DNA from: Sphingomonas parapaucimobilis NBRC 15100
GTDB lineage: Bacteria; Pseudomonadota; Alphaproteobacteria; Sphingomonadales; Sphingomonadaceae
Length of the DNA stretch: 44,619 nt
Direction of reading: 5' to 3'
Assembly: GCF_000787715.1 (NCBI RefSeq)
Contig: NZ_BBPI01000048.1
Span: 1-44,619, forward strand
Position 1 is the stretch's first letter; each line of letters starts with the position of its first letter. Both the position numbers and the translations under genes were made by a program. This document shows, piece by piece, positions 1-8,303 of the stretch. The notes beneath the pieces are model-generated. The model did no database searches. It saw only the letters and a list, made by a program, of their open reading frames with translations, and had not been told where the DNA came from.

Positions 1-18
1 GGTGCGCATTCCCAAAAG

Positions 19-45
19 CCCGTTCAGCCTGAGCGCAGTCGAAGG
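19..45. repeat. REP-like dispersed repeat, single copy
   Basis: This short stretch, beginning CCCGTTCAGCCTGAG and ending AGTCGAAGG, matches in reverse complement the arms of the inverted repeat at 13434-13514 (shared core CCTTCGACT..GC.CAGGC, then ACGGG). Sequences of this form are, from memory, abundant intergenic repeats in sphingomonads. It lies upstream of lgt at the window edge, so a partner arm could be outside the window. Confidence 0.5.
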
Positions 46-91
46 CCACGCCCACCCCATCCCCTCACAGGACGGCACCGAACCCATGGTC

Positions 92-120
92 TTGGTGTTG
101 TCGCAACGCCGCTCTATGAA
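92..120 (+). promoter_or_regulatory. candidate sigma-70 promoter of lgt
   Basis: TTGGTG at 92-97 and TATGAA at 115-120 are separated by 17 bases and lie just ahead of the lgt start at 144. The spacing is ideal and both hexamers are near consensus. This is pattern matching only; such matches are frequent. Confidence 0.3.
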
Positions 121-143
121 GCAGGCCAGAAAGGGAAACGCAT

Positions 144-1025
144 TTGATCCTCTCCATGCTTGCCGCCGCCGGGGGCCATATCCGGTTCGAGGATCTGGGG
201 TTGCACCCGGATGTGTTCTCGATCGGCTTCTTCACGCTGCGCTGGTACAGCCTGGCCTATATCACGGGCATCCTGTTCGGCTGGTGGTATCTGGGCAAGA
301 TGCTCGACCGGCCCGGCGCGCCGATGTCGCGGGCGCATGCCGACGATCTGGTCTTCTACGCCACGCTGGGCATCATCCTGGGCGGGCGGATCGGCTATGT
401 GATCTTCTACGCGCCCGAGATGTTCCTGCACCCGCTTCGCATCCTGCGGCTGTGGGACGGCGGCATGAGCTTTCACGGCGGCGCGATCGGCGTCGGCATC
501 GGTGTCATCCTGTTCGCGCGCAAGCACAAGCTCAGCTGGCTGCGGATCCTCGACTATCTGGTCTGCACCGCGCCGGTCGGGCTGTTCCTGGGCCGCCTCG
601 CCAATTTCGTGAACGGCGAGCTGTGGGGCAAGCCGAGCGACGTGCCCTGGGCGATCATCTTCCCGCGCACCGTGCCCTTCGGCCTGCCCGATCCGGCGCG
701 CCATCCCAGCCAGCTTTACGAGGCGGGCCTCGAAGGGCTGGTCCTGTTCGCGGTCATGAGCTTCGCCTTCTGGCGGACCAAGGCGCGTTACGATCCGGGC
801 AAGCTGTCGGGCCTGTTCCTGCTCGGCTATGGCATTGCGCGCTTCATCGTCGAGTTCTTCCGCGAGCCGGACCAGCAACTGCGCGCCTTTGCGGAGATGA
901 CCGGGCTGCACATGGGCCAGTGGCTGTGCGTGCCGATGATCCTGGGCGGGCTGTACCTGATGAACTCGGCCAAGACGCGCCGCGTCCGGGTCGAGCCGAT
1001 CGCAGGCCCCGACAGCATTTCCTGA
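144..1025 (+). CDS. lgt: prolipoprotein diacylglyceryl transferase
   Basis: Lgt transfers diacylglycerol from phosphatidylglycerol to the lipobox cysteine of prolipoproteins in the inner membrane, the first step of lipoprotein maturation. The 293-residue product has the usual family length and several hydrophobic helices. It carries the Lgt signature around residues 135-160 ([17 protein letters not shown]), the HGG motif near residue 112 (FHGGAIG), and a C-terminal [15 protein letters not shown] block. The start is TTG at 144 behind AAGGGAA; ATG at 156 is an alternative four codons later. The methyltransferase gene follows after 40 bases, an order common in alphaproteobacteria. Confidence 0.96.
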   Translation: MILSMLAAAGGHIRFEDLGLHPDVFSIGFFTLRWYSLAYITGILFGWWYLGKMLDRPGAPMSRAHADDLVFYATLGIILGGRIGYVIFYAPEMFLHPLRILRLWDGGMSFHGGAIGVGIGVILFARKHKLSWLRILDYLVCTAPVGLFLGRLANFVNGELWGKPSDVPWAIIFPRTVPFGLPDPARHPSQLYEAGLEGLVLFAVMSFAFWRTKARYDPGKLSGLFLLGYGIARFIVEFFREPDQQLRAFAEMTGLHMGQWLCVPMILGGLYLMNSAKTRRVRVEPIAGPDSIS

Positions 1026-1065
1026 CGGACTTGCAGCGGCGGGGTTGGGGCGGCAGAGCGGGGGC

Positions 1066-2148
1066 ATGACCAACCCGCTGATCCCCCCCGCCGATCACAG
1101 GCCCGAACCTGAGGATGCGCTGCCCGAACGGCTCGCCCGCGCCATCGCGCTGGCTGGGCCGATCCCGGTGGCGCAGTTCATGGCCGCCGCCAATGCGCAC
1201 TATTACGGCACGCGCGATCCGCTGGGCGCGGGCGGCGACTTCACCACCAGCCCCGAGATCAGCCAGATGTTCGGCGAGTTGGTCGGCCTGTGGTGCGCCG
1301 ACCTGTGGGACCGGGCGGGACGGCCCGAGGTCCACTGGGTGGAGCTGGGGCCGGGGCGCGGGACCTTGGCGGCGGATGCCCGGCGCGCGATGGCCAAGGC
1401 GGGCTTCACGCCCAGCATCCATTTCGTCGAGACCAGCGCCACGCTGCGCACCGCACAAGGCCAGCGGGTCGCCGACGCCACCTGGCACGACACGGTCGAG
1501 ACGCTCCCCACCGACCGCCCGCTGGTCGTCGTCGCCAACGAATTCTTCGACGCCCTTCCTATCCGCCAGCTCGTCCGTCGCGGCGATGGCTGGCACGAGC
1601 GGCTGGTCGCGGCGCAGGACCTGCTCTTCCTGCCGATCGCGGGGCCGCCGGTGCCGGGCGAGATCATCCCCGAATCCTTGCGCGACGCCGAAGCCGGGTC
1701 GGTGATCGAGGTCTCCCCGGCCAGCGTCGCGGTGATGCGCAGCCTGTCCGCACGGATCGCCGCGCAGGGCGGGGCCGCGCTGATCGTCGATTATGGCTAT
1801 GAAGGCCCCGCCATCGCCGACACGCTGCAAGCGGTACGCGGCCATGCCTATGCCAATCCGTTCGACCGGCCGGGCGAGCAGGATTTGAGCGCGCATGTCG
1901 ACTTCACGACGCTGGCCGCCGCCGCGCAAGGCAGCGGCCTCGCCGCCTTTGGTCCGGTGACGCAGCGCGACCTGCTCGGCGCGCTGGGCATCGACCAGCG
2001 CACCGCCAGCCTCGCCCGCGCGCATCCCGACCGCGCCGAGGCGCTGCTTGCCGATCGCAACCGGCTGATGCAGGACATGGGCACGCTGTTCCGCGCATTG
2101 GCGGTCGCCCGGCCCGACTGGCCGGTCCCTGCGGGCTATGGCGAATGA
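1066..2148 (+). CDS. MidA/NDUFAF7-family SAM-dependent methyltransferase
   Basis: This 360-residue protein belongs to the DUF185/MidA family of class I methyltransferases; the mitochondrial homologue NDUFAF7 methylates an arginine of complex I. The N-terminal part has the family signatures AHYYGTRDPLGAGGDFTTSP and EISQMFGELVG. The SAM-binding loop is ELGPGRGTLAAD (about residues 95-106), and VVANEFFDALPIRQ (about 151-164) is the post-II motif. I chose the ATG at 1066 over TTG at 1045 because the latter would add seven unconserved residues. Its stop overlaps the start of the next gene (ATGA), implying translational coupling. The bacterial substrate is not evident from the sequence. Confidence 0.9.
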   Translation: MTNPLIPPADHRPEPEDALPERLARAIALAGPIPVAQFMAAANAHYYGTRDPLGAGGDFTTSPEISQMFGELVGLWCADLWDRAGRPEVHWVELGPGRGTLAADARRAMAKAGFTPSIHFVETSATLRTAQGQRVADATWHDTVETLPTDRPLVVVANEFFDALPIRQLVRRGDGWHERLVAAQDLLFLPIAGPPVPGEIIPESLRDAEAGSVIEVSPASVAVMRSLSARIAAQGGAALIVDYGYEGPAIADTLQAVRGHAYANPFDRPGEQDLSAHVDFTTLAAAAQGSGLAAFGPVTQRDLLGALGIDQRTASLARAHPDRAEALLADRNRLMQDMGTLFRALAVARPDWPVPAGYGE

Positions 2149-2654
2149 TCGTCTATCGTGACGCCATGCCCGGCGATGGCGAGGCGCTGGCCGCGATGGC
2201 GCGCGCCGCCTTCACCGACACGTTCGGCCATCTCTATCCGGCGGCCGACCTGAACGGCTTTCTGGACGAAGCCTTTGGCCCCGAAGGGCTGCCTGCCCAG
2301 ATCGGCGATCCCGACTTCACCATCCGGCTGGCGGTCGAGGAGGATGCGATCATCGGTTTCGCCAAGATCGGCCCGGTCGGCTTTCCCGGCGAGTGGCCCG
2401 AGGATGCGGTCGAGCTTTACCAGCTTTATGTCGCCTCCAGCCATCTGGGCGCGGGCGTCGGCCCCGTCCTGATGGACTGGACGATCGCCACCGCCCGGGC
2501 ACGGGGCGCGAGCCAGCTGATCCTGTCGGTCTATGTCGACAATCACCGGGCCAAGGCCTTTTACGCGCGCTACGGCTTTGTCGATATCGGCCGCTACGAC
2601 TTCCCCGTGGGCGAGACGATCGACGAGGACCGGATCATGAGGCTGTCGCTATGA
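2145..2654 (+). CDS. GNAT-family N-acetyltransferase
   Basis: This 169-residue single-domain acetyltransferase has a GNAT fold. Motif A, the acetyl-CoA pyrophosphate loop, is at about residues 90-108 (ELYQLYVASSHLGAGVG), followed by a helix. Motif B follows near residues 125-147, including the NHRAKAFYARYGF block typical of GNATs. It overlaps the methyltransferase upstream and pgeF downstream by ATGA at both ends, so the three are probably translated as one unit. The acceptor substrate cannot be deduced; small amines, amino acids or a protein N-terminus are all possible. Confidence 0.88.
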   Translation: MIVYRDAMPGDGEALAAMARAAFTDTFGHLYPAADLNGFLDEAFGPEGLPAQIGDPDFTIRLAVEEDAIIGFAKIGPVGFPGEWPEDAVELYQLYVASSHLGAGVGPVLMDWTIATARARGASQLILSVYVDNHRAKAFYARYGFVDIGRYDFPVGETIDEDRIMRLSL

Positions 2655-3415
2655 CCATCGAAGCACTTCGGACACCCTTGCTGGCGTCCATCGCCCACGG
2701 TTTCCTCGGGCGACGCGGCGGGGTGTCGGCGGGCATTCATGGCGGGCTGAATGTCGGACTGGGCTCGCAGGACGACGCCGATTCGGTTGCCGAGAATCGC
2801 CGCCGCGCGCGCGACGCGGTGCTGCCCGGTTCGCGCCTCATCACCTGCTACCAGATCCATTCGGCCGAGGCGGTCACGGTGCTGACCCCGCCCGAGGACG
2901 ATGTCCGCCCGCACGGCGACGCGCTGGTGACGGACCGGCCGGGGCTGCTGCTCGGCATCCTCACCGCCGACTGCGCGCCCGTGCTGTTCGCCGATGCGGA
3001 GGCAGGCGTCGTCGGCGCGGCCCATGCCGGGTGGAAGGGCGCGCTGGGCGGAATCACCGATGCGACCCTGCTCGCCATGGAAGCGCTGGGTGCCCGGCGC
3101 GAGCGGATCGCCGCCGCCATCGGCCCGTGCATCGCCCGCGCCAGCTATGAGGTCGACGCCGCCTTCTTCCGCCGATTCGCGCAAGCCGCCCCGGAGAATG
3201 AACGCTTCTTCGCCGACGGCACCCGCGCCGATCATTACCAGTTCGACCTGGAAGCCTATGTCGCCCATCGCCTGGCCACCGCAGGCGTCGCGCGCGTCGC
3301 GGCGCTGGGCGAGGACACCTATGCGCAAGAGGACCGCTTCTTCAGCTTCCGCCGCGCCACCCATCGCGGCGAACCCTCTTATGGTCGCCAGATCTCGTTG
3401 ATCGGCATCGGCTGA
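2651..3415 (+). CDS. pgeF: peptidoglycan editing factor PgeF (YfiH/laccase-domain family)
   Basis: PgeF family proteins (formerly called polyphenol oxidase or laccase-domain proteins) clear mis-incorporated amino acids from peptidoglycan precursors by hydrolysing UDP-MurNAc-L-Ser. The 254-residue product has the family's metal and active-site residues: QIHSAEAV near residue 73, TADCAPVLF near 108 and AAHAGWKGALGG near 125. GPCIARASYEV follows near 158 and SFRRATHRGE at the C-terminus. The ATG at 2651 gives the normal family length; a longer in-frame reading would run back through the acetyltransferase gene. It is the last gene of the tightly overlapped group. Confidence 0.93.
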   Translation: MTIEALRTPLLASIAHGFLGRRGGVSAGIHGGLNVGLGSQDDADSVAENRRRARDAVLPGSRLITCYQIHSAEAVTVLTPPEDDVRPHGDALVTDRPGLLLGILTADCAPVLFADAEAGVVGAAHAGWKGALGGITDATLLAMEALGARRERIAAAIGPCIARASYEVDAAFFRRFAQAAPENERFFADGTRADHYQFDLEAYVAHRLATAGVARVAALGEDTYAQEDRFFSFRRATHRGEPSYGRQISLIGIG

Positions 3416-3494
3416 GCCTCGCCAAAGCCATTCGCCGCGTTATCCTGGCGGCATGGCCGCCGACAGGGCGGCACCTGTTCCCGAGGAGACCCAC

Positions 3495-4826
3495 ATGCCG
3501 ACCGAATCCGATCTGACCGGCGTCCCGCCGCAAGACCCGGCCGCAACCGAGCGCAAGAGCGATGTGACCAGCATCGGCGACCGCAAGCTGAAGCCGTCCA
3601 CGCTGATGATGGGCCACGGCTTCGACCCCGTGCTGTCGGAGGGTTCGCTGAAGCCGCCGATCTTCCTGACCTCGACCTTCGTCTTCCCCAATGCGGCGGC
3701 GGGCAAGCGGCATTTCGAGGGGGTGACCGGCAAGCGCCCCGGCGGCGCGGACGGGCTGGTCTATTCACGCTTCAACGGGCCGAACCAGGAAATCCTGGAG
3801 GATCGCCTGGCCATCTGGGACGAGGCGGAGGACGCGCTGACCTTCTCCAGCGGCATGGCGGCGATCGCCACGCTGTTCCTGTCGATGGTCCAGCCGGGTG
3901 ACGTCATCGTCCATTCCGGCCCGCTCTATGCCGCGACCGAGACGCTGATCGGGCGTATCCTGGGCCGGTTCGGCGTGCAGTGGCTCGACTTCCCCGCCGG
4001 TGCCACACGTGAGGAGATCGACGCGGTGCTGACCCAGGCGGCGGCCATGGGCCGCGTGCCGCTGATCTATCTGGAAAGCCCCGCCAACCCGACCAATGCG
4101 CTGGTCGATATCGAGGCGGTGGCGGCCGCGCGCGATGCGGTCTTTGCCGATCACGCCGAGAAGCCGCCGATCGCGATCGACAACACCTTTCTGGGGCCGC
4201 TCTGGCAACGGCCGCTGAAGCATGGCGCCGATCTGGTCGTCTATTCGCTGACCAAATATGCGGGCGGCCATTCGGATCTGGTCGCGGGCGGCGTGCTGGG
4301 GTCGAAGGCGCACATCGCGACCATCCGGTCGATGCGCAACACCATCGGCACGATCTGCGACCCCAATACCGCCTGGATGCTGCTCCGCTCGCTGGAGACG
4401 CTGGAACTGCGGATGAGCCGCGCCGGCGAAAACGCCGCCAAGGTCTGCGCCTTCCTGCGCGACCACCCGAAGGTCGAGCGGGTCGGGTATCTCGGCTTTC
4501 TGGAGGGCACGCTGGGCCTGGAGCGTCAGGCCGACATCTATCGCCGCCACTGCACCGGCGGTGGATCGACTTTCTCGCTTTACCTGAAGGGCGGCGAGGC
4601 GGAATCCTTCCGCTTCCTAGACGCCTTGCGCATCGCCAAGCTGGCCGTCAGCCTCGGCGGCACCGAGACGCTGGCCAGCCATCCCGCTGCGATGACGCAC
4701 CTCTCGGTCCCCGACGAACGCAAGGCGGCCTTGGGCATCACCGACAATCTGGTCCGCATCTCGATCGGCGTCGAGGATGCCGACGACCTGATCGCCGATT
4801 GCGAACAGGCGCTGGCGGCGATCTGA
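3495..4826 (+). CDS. PLP-dependent Cys/Met-metabolism (trans-sulfuration) enzyme, cystathionine gamma-synthase family
   Basis: This fold-type I PLP enzyme of 443 residues belongs to the Cys/Met metabolism family (cystathionine gamma-synthase, gamma-lyase and methionine gamma-lyase). It shows YSRFNGPNQEILEDRLA near residue 88, the PLP-stacking block FSSGMAAIATLFLSM near 118, and the Schiff-base lysine in VVYSLTKYAGGHSDLVAGG near 258. A family C-terminus follows (SLGGTETLASHP). The ATG at 3495 sits behind GAGGAG. The roughly 35-residue N-terminal extension before KPSTLMMGHGFDP is longer than in classical members. Which reaction it catalyses cannot be settled from sequence alone. It converges on tetR with only four bases between stop codons. 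Confidence 0.88.
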   Translation: MPTESDLTGVPPQDPAATERKSDVTSIGDRKLKPSTLMMGHGFDPVLSEGSLKPPIFLTSTFVFPNAAAGKRHFEGVTGKRPGGADGLVYSRFNGPNQEILEDRLAIWDEAEDALTFSSGMAAIATLFLSMVQPGDVIVHSGPLYAATETLIGRILGRFGVQWLDFPAGATREEIDAVLTQAAAMGRVPLIYLESPANPTNALVDIEAVAAARDAVFADHAEKPPIAIDNTFLGPLWQRPLKHGADLVVYSLTKYAGGHSDLVAGGVLGSKAHIATIRSMRNTIGTICDPNTAWMLLRSLETLELRMSRAGENAAKVCAFLRDHPKVERVGYLGFLEGTLGLERQADIYRRHCTGGGSTFSLYLKGGEAESFRFLDALRIAKLAVSLGGTETLASHPAAMTHLSVPDERKAALGITDNLVRISIGVEDADDLIADCEQALAAI

Positions 4827-4830
4827 TCGT

Positions 4831-5403
4831 TCAGGCGGCGGCGAGCGCGGTGTAGAGCCGCGCCGTCAGCCGCCCCAGCGTCGCGCGAAACAATGAGGGA
4901 TCGTTCAGGGCGCGGGACAGCACCACCGCGCCCTGGATACCGCTGACCACATCCTGCGCCAGCGTGGCGGCATGATCCTCCGCCACGCCGCCGCGCACCA
5001 GCAGCGTCTGGAGCGCGGCGATCCAGCGCCGGAAATAGCCCGCGATCGGCTCCGCAAAGGGGTCGCGCGTCGCGCCCAGCCCCCATGCCCCGATCAGGCA
5101 GGCGCGCTGGCCGGAGCGGAAATAGCGATCGACCTCGACCATCATCGCATCGATTCCGGCGCGCGGATCGTCGGCCTGCTCCAGCGGGGTGAAGATCGCC
5201 GCGTCGAACCATCCCGCGACATCGGCCAGCACGGCGGCGGCCATCTCCTGTTTTCCGCCCGGAAAGAAGTGATACAGGCTGCCCCGCCCCAGCCCCGTCG
5301 CGGTGCCGATCAGCGACAGGCTTGCCCCCGCATAGCCATATTCGCGAAACACCTCGGCCAGCCCCGGCAGCGCGTCGGCGCGCTCGGCGATCATCCGCGC
5401 CAT
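4831..5403 (-). CDS. TetR/AcrR-family transcriptional regulator
   Basis: This 190-residue repressor has an N-terminal TetR helix-turn-helix (about residues 22-50: YAGASLSLIGTATGLGRGSL, then YHFFPGGK), followed by a helical ligand-binding domain. The start is ATG at 5403; a longer frame upstream runs into the preceding gene and is unlikely. The gene follows the DUF1348 gene on the same strand with two bases between stop and start, so the two form one operon, and TetR proteins often control their own operon. A candidate operator is noted at 5903-5914. The ligand is unknown. Confidence 0.92.
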   Translation of the reverse strand: MARMIAERADALPGLAEVFREYGYAGASLSLIGTATGLGRGSLYHFFPGGKQEMAAAVLADVAGWFDAAIFTPLEQADDPRAGIDAMMVEVDRYFRSGQRACLIGAWGLGATRDPFAEPIAGYFRRWIAALQTLLVRGGVAEDHAATLAQDVVSGIQGAVVLSRALNDPSLFRATLGRLTARLYTALAAA

Positions 5404-5405
5404 GG

Positions 5406-5867
5406 TCAGAGGCCCAGTTCGCTCAAGCCCGGATGATCCGCCGGACGCACGCCCAGCGGCCAGTGGAACAGCCGGTCGTCTTCGCGGATCGCCAGATCGT
5501 TGATCGACGCGATCCGCCGCCGCATCCGGCCATCCTCGGCAAAGTCCCAATTCTCATTGCCATAGGATCGGAACCACCGGCCCTGCGCGTCATGCCACTC
5601 ATAGGCGAAGCGCACCGCGATCCGGCTGTCCTGATGCGCCCAAAGCTCCTTGATGAGTCGATACTCCAACTCGCGATCCCATTTGCCGCGAAGAAAGGCG
5701 ACGATCGCAACATGCCCCGTCAGGAACCGGTCCCGATTCCGCCAGGGACAATCGGGCGTATAGGCCAGCGCCACGCGCTCGGGATCGCGGCTGTTCCAGG
5801 CATCTTCGGCCGCGCGCACCTTCTGCACGGCGGTTTCGGTGGTGAACGGTGGCAGGGGCGGGCGCAT
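5406..5867 (-). CDS. DUF1348 / NTF2-like (SnoaL-type) protein
   Basis: This 153-residue protein is of the DUF1348 type within the NTF2-like superfamily. Recognisable blocks are [58 protein letters not shown] and [12 protein letters not shown]. The family forms a cone-shaped pocket and has members of mostly unknown function. The start ATG at 5867 is preceded by AAGGGAAG at good spacing; a longer in-frame reading begins at 6047 but lacks conserved sequence. It is the first gene of a two-gene operon with the TetR regulator. Confidence 0.88.
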   Translation of the reverse strand: MRPPLPPFTTETAVQKVRAAEDAWNSRDPERVALAYTPDCPWRNRDRFLTGHVAIVAFLRGKWDRELEYRLIKELWAHQDSRIAVRFAYEWHDAQGRWFRSYGNENWDFAEDGRMRRRIASINDLAIREDDRLFHWPLGVRPADHPGLSELGL

Positions 5868-5902
5868 ATTCACTTCCCTTTTCGACCAGAAGGACGAGCC
5901 TT

Positions 5903-5914
5903 TACCGATTGGTA
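5903..5914. promoter_or_regulatory. candidate TetR operator (TACC-N4-GGTA)
   Basis: TACC at 5903-5906 and GGTA at 5911-5914 form an inverted repeat within TTTACCGATTGGTACAAG, 36-47 bases upstream of the DUF1348 start. The arms extend imperfectly (CTT-TACC against CTTGTACC in reverse complement). Position and symmetry suit a repressor site for the adjacent TetR protein, but no binding data or second copy support it. Confidence 0.3.
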
Positions 5915-6120
5915 CAAGCCGAAAACAGCCAAGGCAAGCGGCATAACGCCGGGGGACGCGGACAAATAATGGAACCGGCGGGTGGCGGGGTCCATCGCCC
6001 GTCGGCGCTTCATGGCCCTGATATCGCGATGGAAAAGCCGCCAGCACCTGGGTCTCGCACCGTGGCCGTTACACAGGGGCCTTAAGGGTTCGTTTCCACT
6101 CCCGCGCATAGCGCGAACCA

Positions 6121-6540
6121 ATGCTCACGGCCCATCAGATCGACCTTGTTCAGCACAGCTTCGCTATGATCCTTCCTCTCACGGACCAGGCCGCCGCCGA
6201 ATTCTATCGCCGTCTTTTCGCGCTTGCCCCCGACACCCGCCCCCTGTTCGGCAACGATATGGAGGCACAGGGGCGCAAGCTGTTCCTGACATTGGCAACG
6301 GTGGTGGATGCGCTGGACCGACTCGACGCGGTCGTTCCGGTGGCGCGCGAACTGGCGATTCGGCATATCGGCTATGGCGCGAAGCCCCATCATTACGAGG
6401 CCGTCGGATCGGCGCTGATCGAAACGCTGCGGGGCGGACTGGGCAGCGGTTTCGACCGCGATACCGAAGCCGCCTGGGGCGCGGCCTATGCCATTCTGTC
6501 CGGCACCATGCTGGCGGCTGCACGCCAGACATCGCACTAA
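6121..6540 (+). CDS. single-domain bacterial globin
   Basis: This 139-residue protein is a stand-alone globin related to flavohaemoglobin-type and single-domain bacterial globins. The probable proximal haem ligand (F8) is His82 in ELAIRHIGYGAKPHHYEAVG. Helix-E sequence DMEAQGRKLFLTLATVVDAL around residues 46-65 puts Gln50 near the distal position, and AAWGAAYAILSGTM closes the fold. No reductase domain is attached. Its stop (TAA, 6538-6540) shares a base with the ATG of the chemoreceptor-like gene, so the two are almost certainly co-translated. No strong ribosome binding site is visible before ATG 6121. A role in O2, NO or redox sensing with the neighbour is inferred from the overlap. Confidence 0.9.
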   Translation: MLTAHQIDLVQHSFAMILPLTDQAAAEFYRRLFALAPDTRPLFGNDMEAQGRKLFLTLATVVDALDRLDAVVPVARELAIRHIGYGAKPHHYEAVGSALIETLRGGLGSGFDRDTEAAWGAAYAILSGTMLAAARQTSH

Positions 6541-7301
6541 TGGCGCAACAGGCGTCGCCCGTCGCGCCAAGCCTGGATGCGCATCTGGGCAATATCGCGG
6601 ACCGCCTGATCGACATTGCGGGCTGTGTCGCATCGGAAGCGGAAGCCGCAACCGCCAGCGTCCGGGGCATGAGCGATCAGGCCGAGCGTGTGGCGTCACT
6701 GGCGGCAAGCCTGGAGGCAGCAGCAGGCATCATGGCCGGAGCCGTCAGGCAGCAGGCCGAAGCCCTGGCGATGGCCCGCGAATCGCTCACGGCCAACAAG
6801 CTGGTCGTGGATACGCTGGACCAGTCTATCGGCCGCGTCGCCTCGATCAGTGCCACGATCGCCACCATCGCGCAGGAAAGCCGGATCCTGAGCCTGAATG
6901 CCCGAATCGAAGCCGCGCGTGCGGAATCGGGGGCCAGCGCCTTTGCCGTCGTCGCGACGGAGATGGCGGTGCTTGCTACCCGCACCAAGACGGCAACCGA
7001 CGATATCGGGGCCAACGCGCTGGCCATCGCGCATGATATCGGCGCGGCCGGAGACATGGTGGCAGCCTATGAGATGCTGGTCAGCGAGCAGGACGAGCTG
7101 CTCACCCGTTCGCTCGACCACGCCGCCAGTCAAAGCGATGCCGCACGGGAACTGGCGACGATCACGGCCGAGGCGGTCGGCGCCATCGACCAGGCCGCCT
7201 CGGCCATCGGACGGGTCGGTGCCCATGCCGTGGCGGTCAAGGTTCTGGCCCGCCAGCTTTCGCGCTTGAGCCGTCGCGACGATCGCGAAACCGGCGGATA
7301 A
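6540..7301 (+). CDS. soluble methyl-accepting chemotaxis-type signalling protein
   Basis: This 253-residue, largely helical Ala-rich protein has no membrane segment. Residues about 100-155 match the hairpin tip of chemoreceptor cytoplasmic domains that binds CheA and CheW: IATIAQESRILSLNARIEAA, then FAVVATEMAVLATRTKTATD and DIG. The N-terminal 100 residues are predicted coiled coil with no recognisable sensor domain. The ATG at 6540 overlaps the globin stop as TAATG. The natural reading is that the globin supplies the sensory input that fused globin-coupled receptors such as HemAT carry in one chain. Whether it signals to CheA or to another partner is unknown. Confidence 0.85.
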   Translation: MAQQASPVAPSLDAHLGNIADRLIDIAGCVASEAEAATASVRGMSDQAERVASLAASLEAAAGIMAGAVRQQAEALAMARESLTANKLVVDTLDQSIGRVASISATIATIAQESRILSLNARIEAARAESGASAFAVVATEMAVLATRTKTATDDIGANALAIAHDIGAAGDMVAAYEMLVSEQDELLTRSLDHAASQSDAARELATITAEAVGAIDQAASAIGRVGAHAVAVKVLARQLSRLSRRDDRETGG

Positions 7302-7376
7302 CCCCTCGCCCCCGTGAGCGGCGAGAAGCCGCCACCCATTTCGATGCAGTTCTTCCTTGTGCCCGGACAAACGAAA

Positions 7377-7410
7377 AGGCCCGGCGTCGCATCGCTGCAA
7401 CGCCGGGCCT
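7377..7410 (-). terminator. rho-independent terminator of the cold-shock gene
   Basis: AGGCCCGGCGT (7377-7387) pairs with ACGCCGGGCCT (7400-7410). On the minus strand the hairpin is followed by TTTTCGTTTG, about 40 bases past the stop of the cold-shock gene. The 11-bp GC-rich stem and T-rich tail fit intrinsic termination. Confidence 0.85.
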
Positions 7411-7448
7411 CGACGCCCGAAAAGGGAGGCTTATTCAGCCGAGGAGGA

Positions 7449-8303
7449 TCAGCCCTCGTTCTGCAGGTTGACCGCTGCGTACTTGCCGCGACGATCGACC
7501 TCGATCTCGAACTGCAGGCGATCGCCTTCGTTCAGCGAGCCCATGCCGGCGCGCTCGACGGCCGAGATGTGGACGAACGCGTCGGGCTGTCCGTCGTCGC
7601 GCTGAATGAAGCCGAAGCCCTTCATCGCATTGAAGAACTTGACCGTGCCGGTCGCCTTCTCGCCGGTCAGCTGACGCTGGGGAGCGCCGCCGAAACCACC
7701 GGCCGCACCGCCGCGGGGGCCGCGGTCACGGTCGCCGCCGAAGCCGCCTTCGCGCGGCTCGCGGGGAGGCGCACGATCGGTGACGGGAAGCGGCTCGCCT
7801 TCGATCTTCAGCTCGGTGGCCGAGATACGGCCGCCGCGATCGACGAGGGTGAAGCCGAGCGGCTGGCCTTCGGCCAGGCCGGTCAGGCCCGCCTGCTCGA
7901 CGGCCGAGATGTGAACGAACACGTCTTCGCCGCCGTCATCGCGCACGACGAAGCCGAAGCCCTTCTGCGCGTTGAAGAATTTGACGACGCCCGTGCCTTC
8001 GCCAACGACCTGGGGGGGCATGCCGCCGCCGCCACGACCGCCGCCGAAGCCGCCACCGCCGCCGCCACGGAAACCACCGCCGCCGCCGCCGCCGAAGCGA
8101 TCACCGCCGCCGAAGCCGCCACGATCGCCACCACCGCCGAAGCGGTCGCCGCCACCGAAACCGCCGCCGAAGCCGCCGCCGCCGAAGCGATCACCGCCGC
8201 CGAAGCCGCCGCCGAAGCCGCCTTCATCGCCGCCGCCGAAATTTTCCCGCTTGTCGCGGCCACGCGAGCCGCGATTGCCCCGGCTACCTCTATCGAAACT
8301 CAT
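7449..8303 (-). CDS. double cold-shock-domain protein with glycine-rich RGG-like N-terminus
   Basis: This 284-residue nucleic-acid-binding protein has three parts. Residues 1-97 are a Gly/Arg/Phe-rich low-complexity region with repeated GGGDRFGGG units. A first cold-shock domain covers about residues 102-168 (RNP1 KGFGFV, RNP2 DVFVHIS). After an RG-rich linker, a second domain covers about 214-284 (KGFGFI, DAFVHIS). Standard Csp proteins have one domain of about 70 residues, so this is an expanded form. The ATG at 8303 begins MSFDRGSRG; longer frames upstream are not conserved. RNA chaperone activity and cold or stress response are inferred from the family. Single gene with its own terminator. 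Confidence 0.92.
   Translation of the reverse strand: MSFDRGSRGNRGSRGRDKRENFGGGDEGGFGGGFGGGDRFGGGGFGGGFGGGDRFGGGGDRGGFGGGDRFGGGGGGGFRGGGGGGFGGGRGGGGMPPQVVGEGTGVVKFFNAQKGFGFVVRDDGGEDVFVHISAVEQAGLTGLAEGQPLGFTLVDRGGRISATELKIEGEPLPVTDRAPPREPREGGFGGDRDRGPRGGAAGGFGGAPQRQLTGEKATGTVKFFNAMKGFGFIQRDDGQPDAFVHISAVERAGMGSLNEGDRLQFEIEVDRRGKYAAVNLQNEG

Noticed and set aside
6520..6560. Globin/receptor junction as a frameshifted fusion gene
   Set aside because: The globin ends normally for its family, and the next gene has its own ATG in an overlap typical of coupled translation, so two genes is the simpler reading.
8020..8250. Tandem repeat-like DNA, possible CRISPR or minisatellite
   Set aside because: The repeat comes from codons for the glycine-rich tail of the cold-shock protein. 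There are no unique spacers, and no CRISPR array was seen anywhere in the window.
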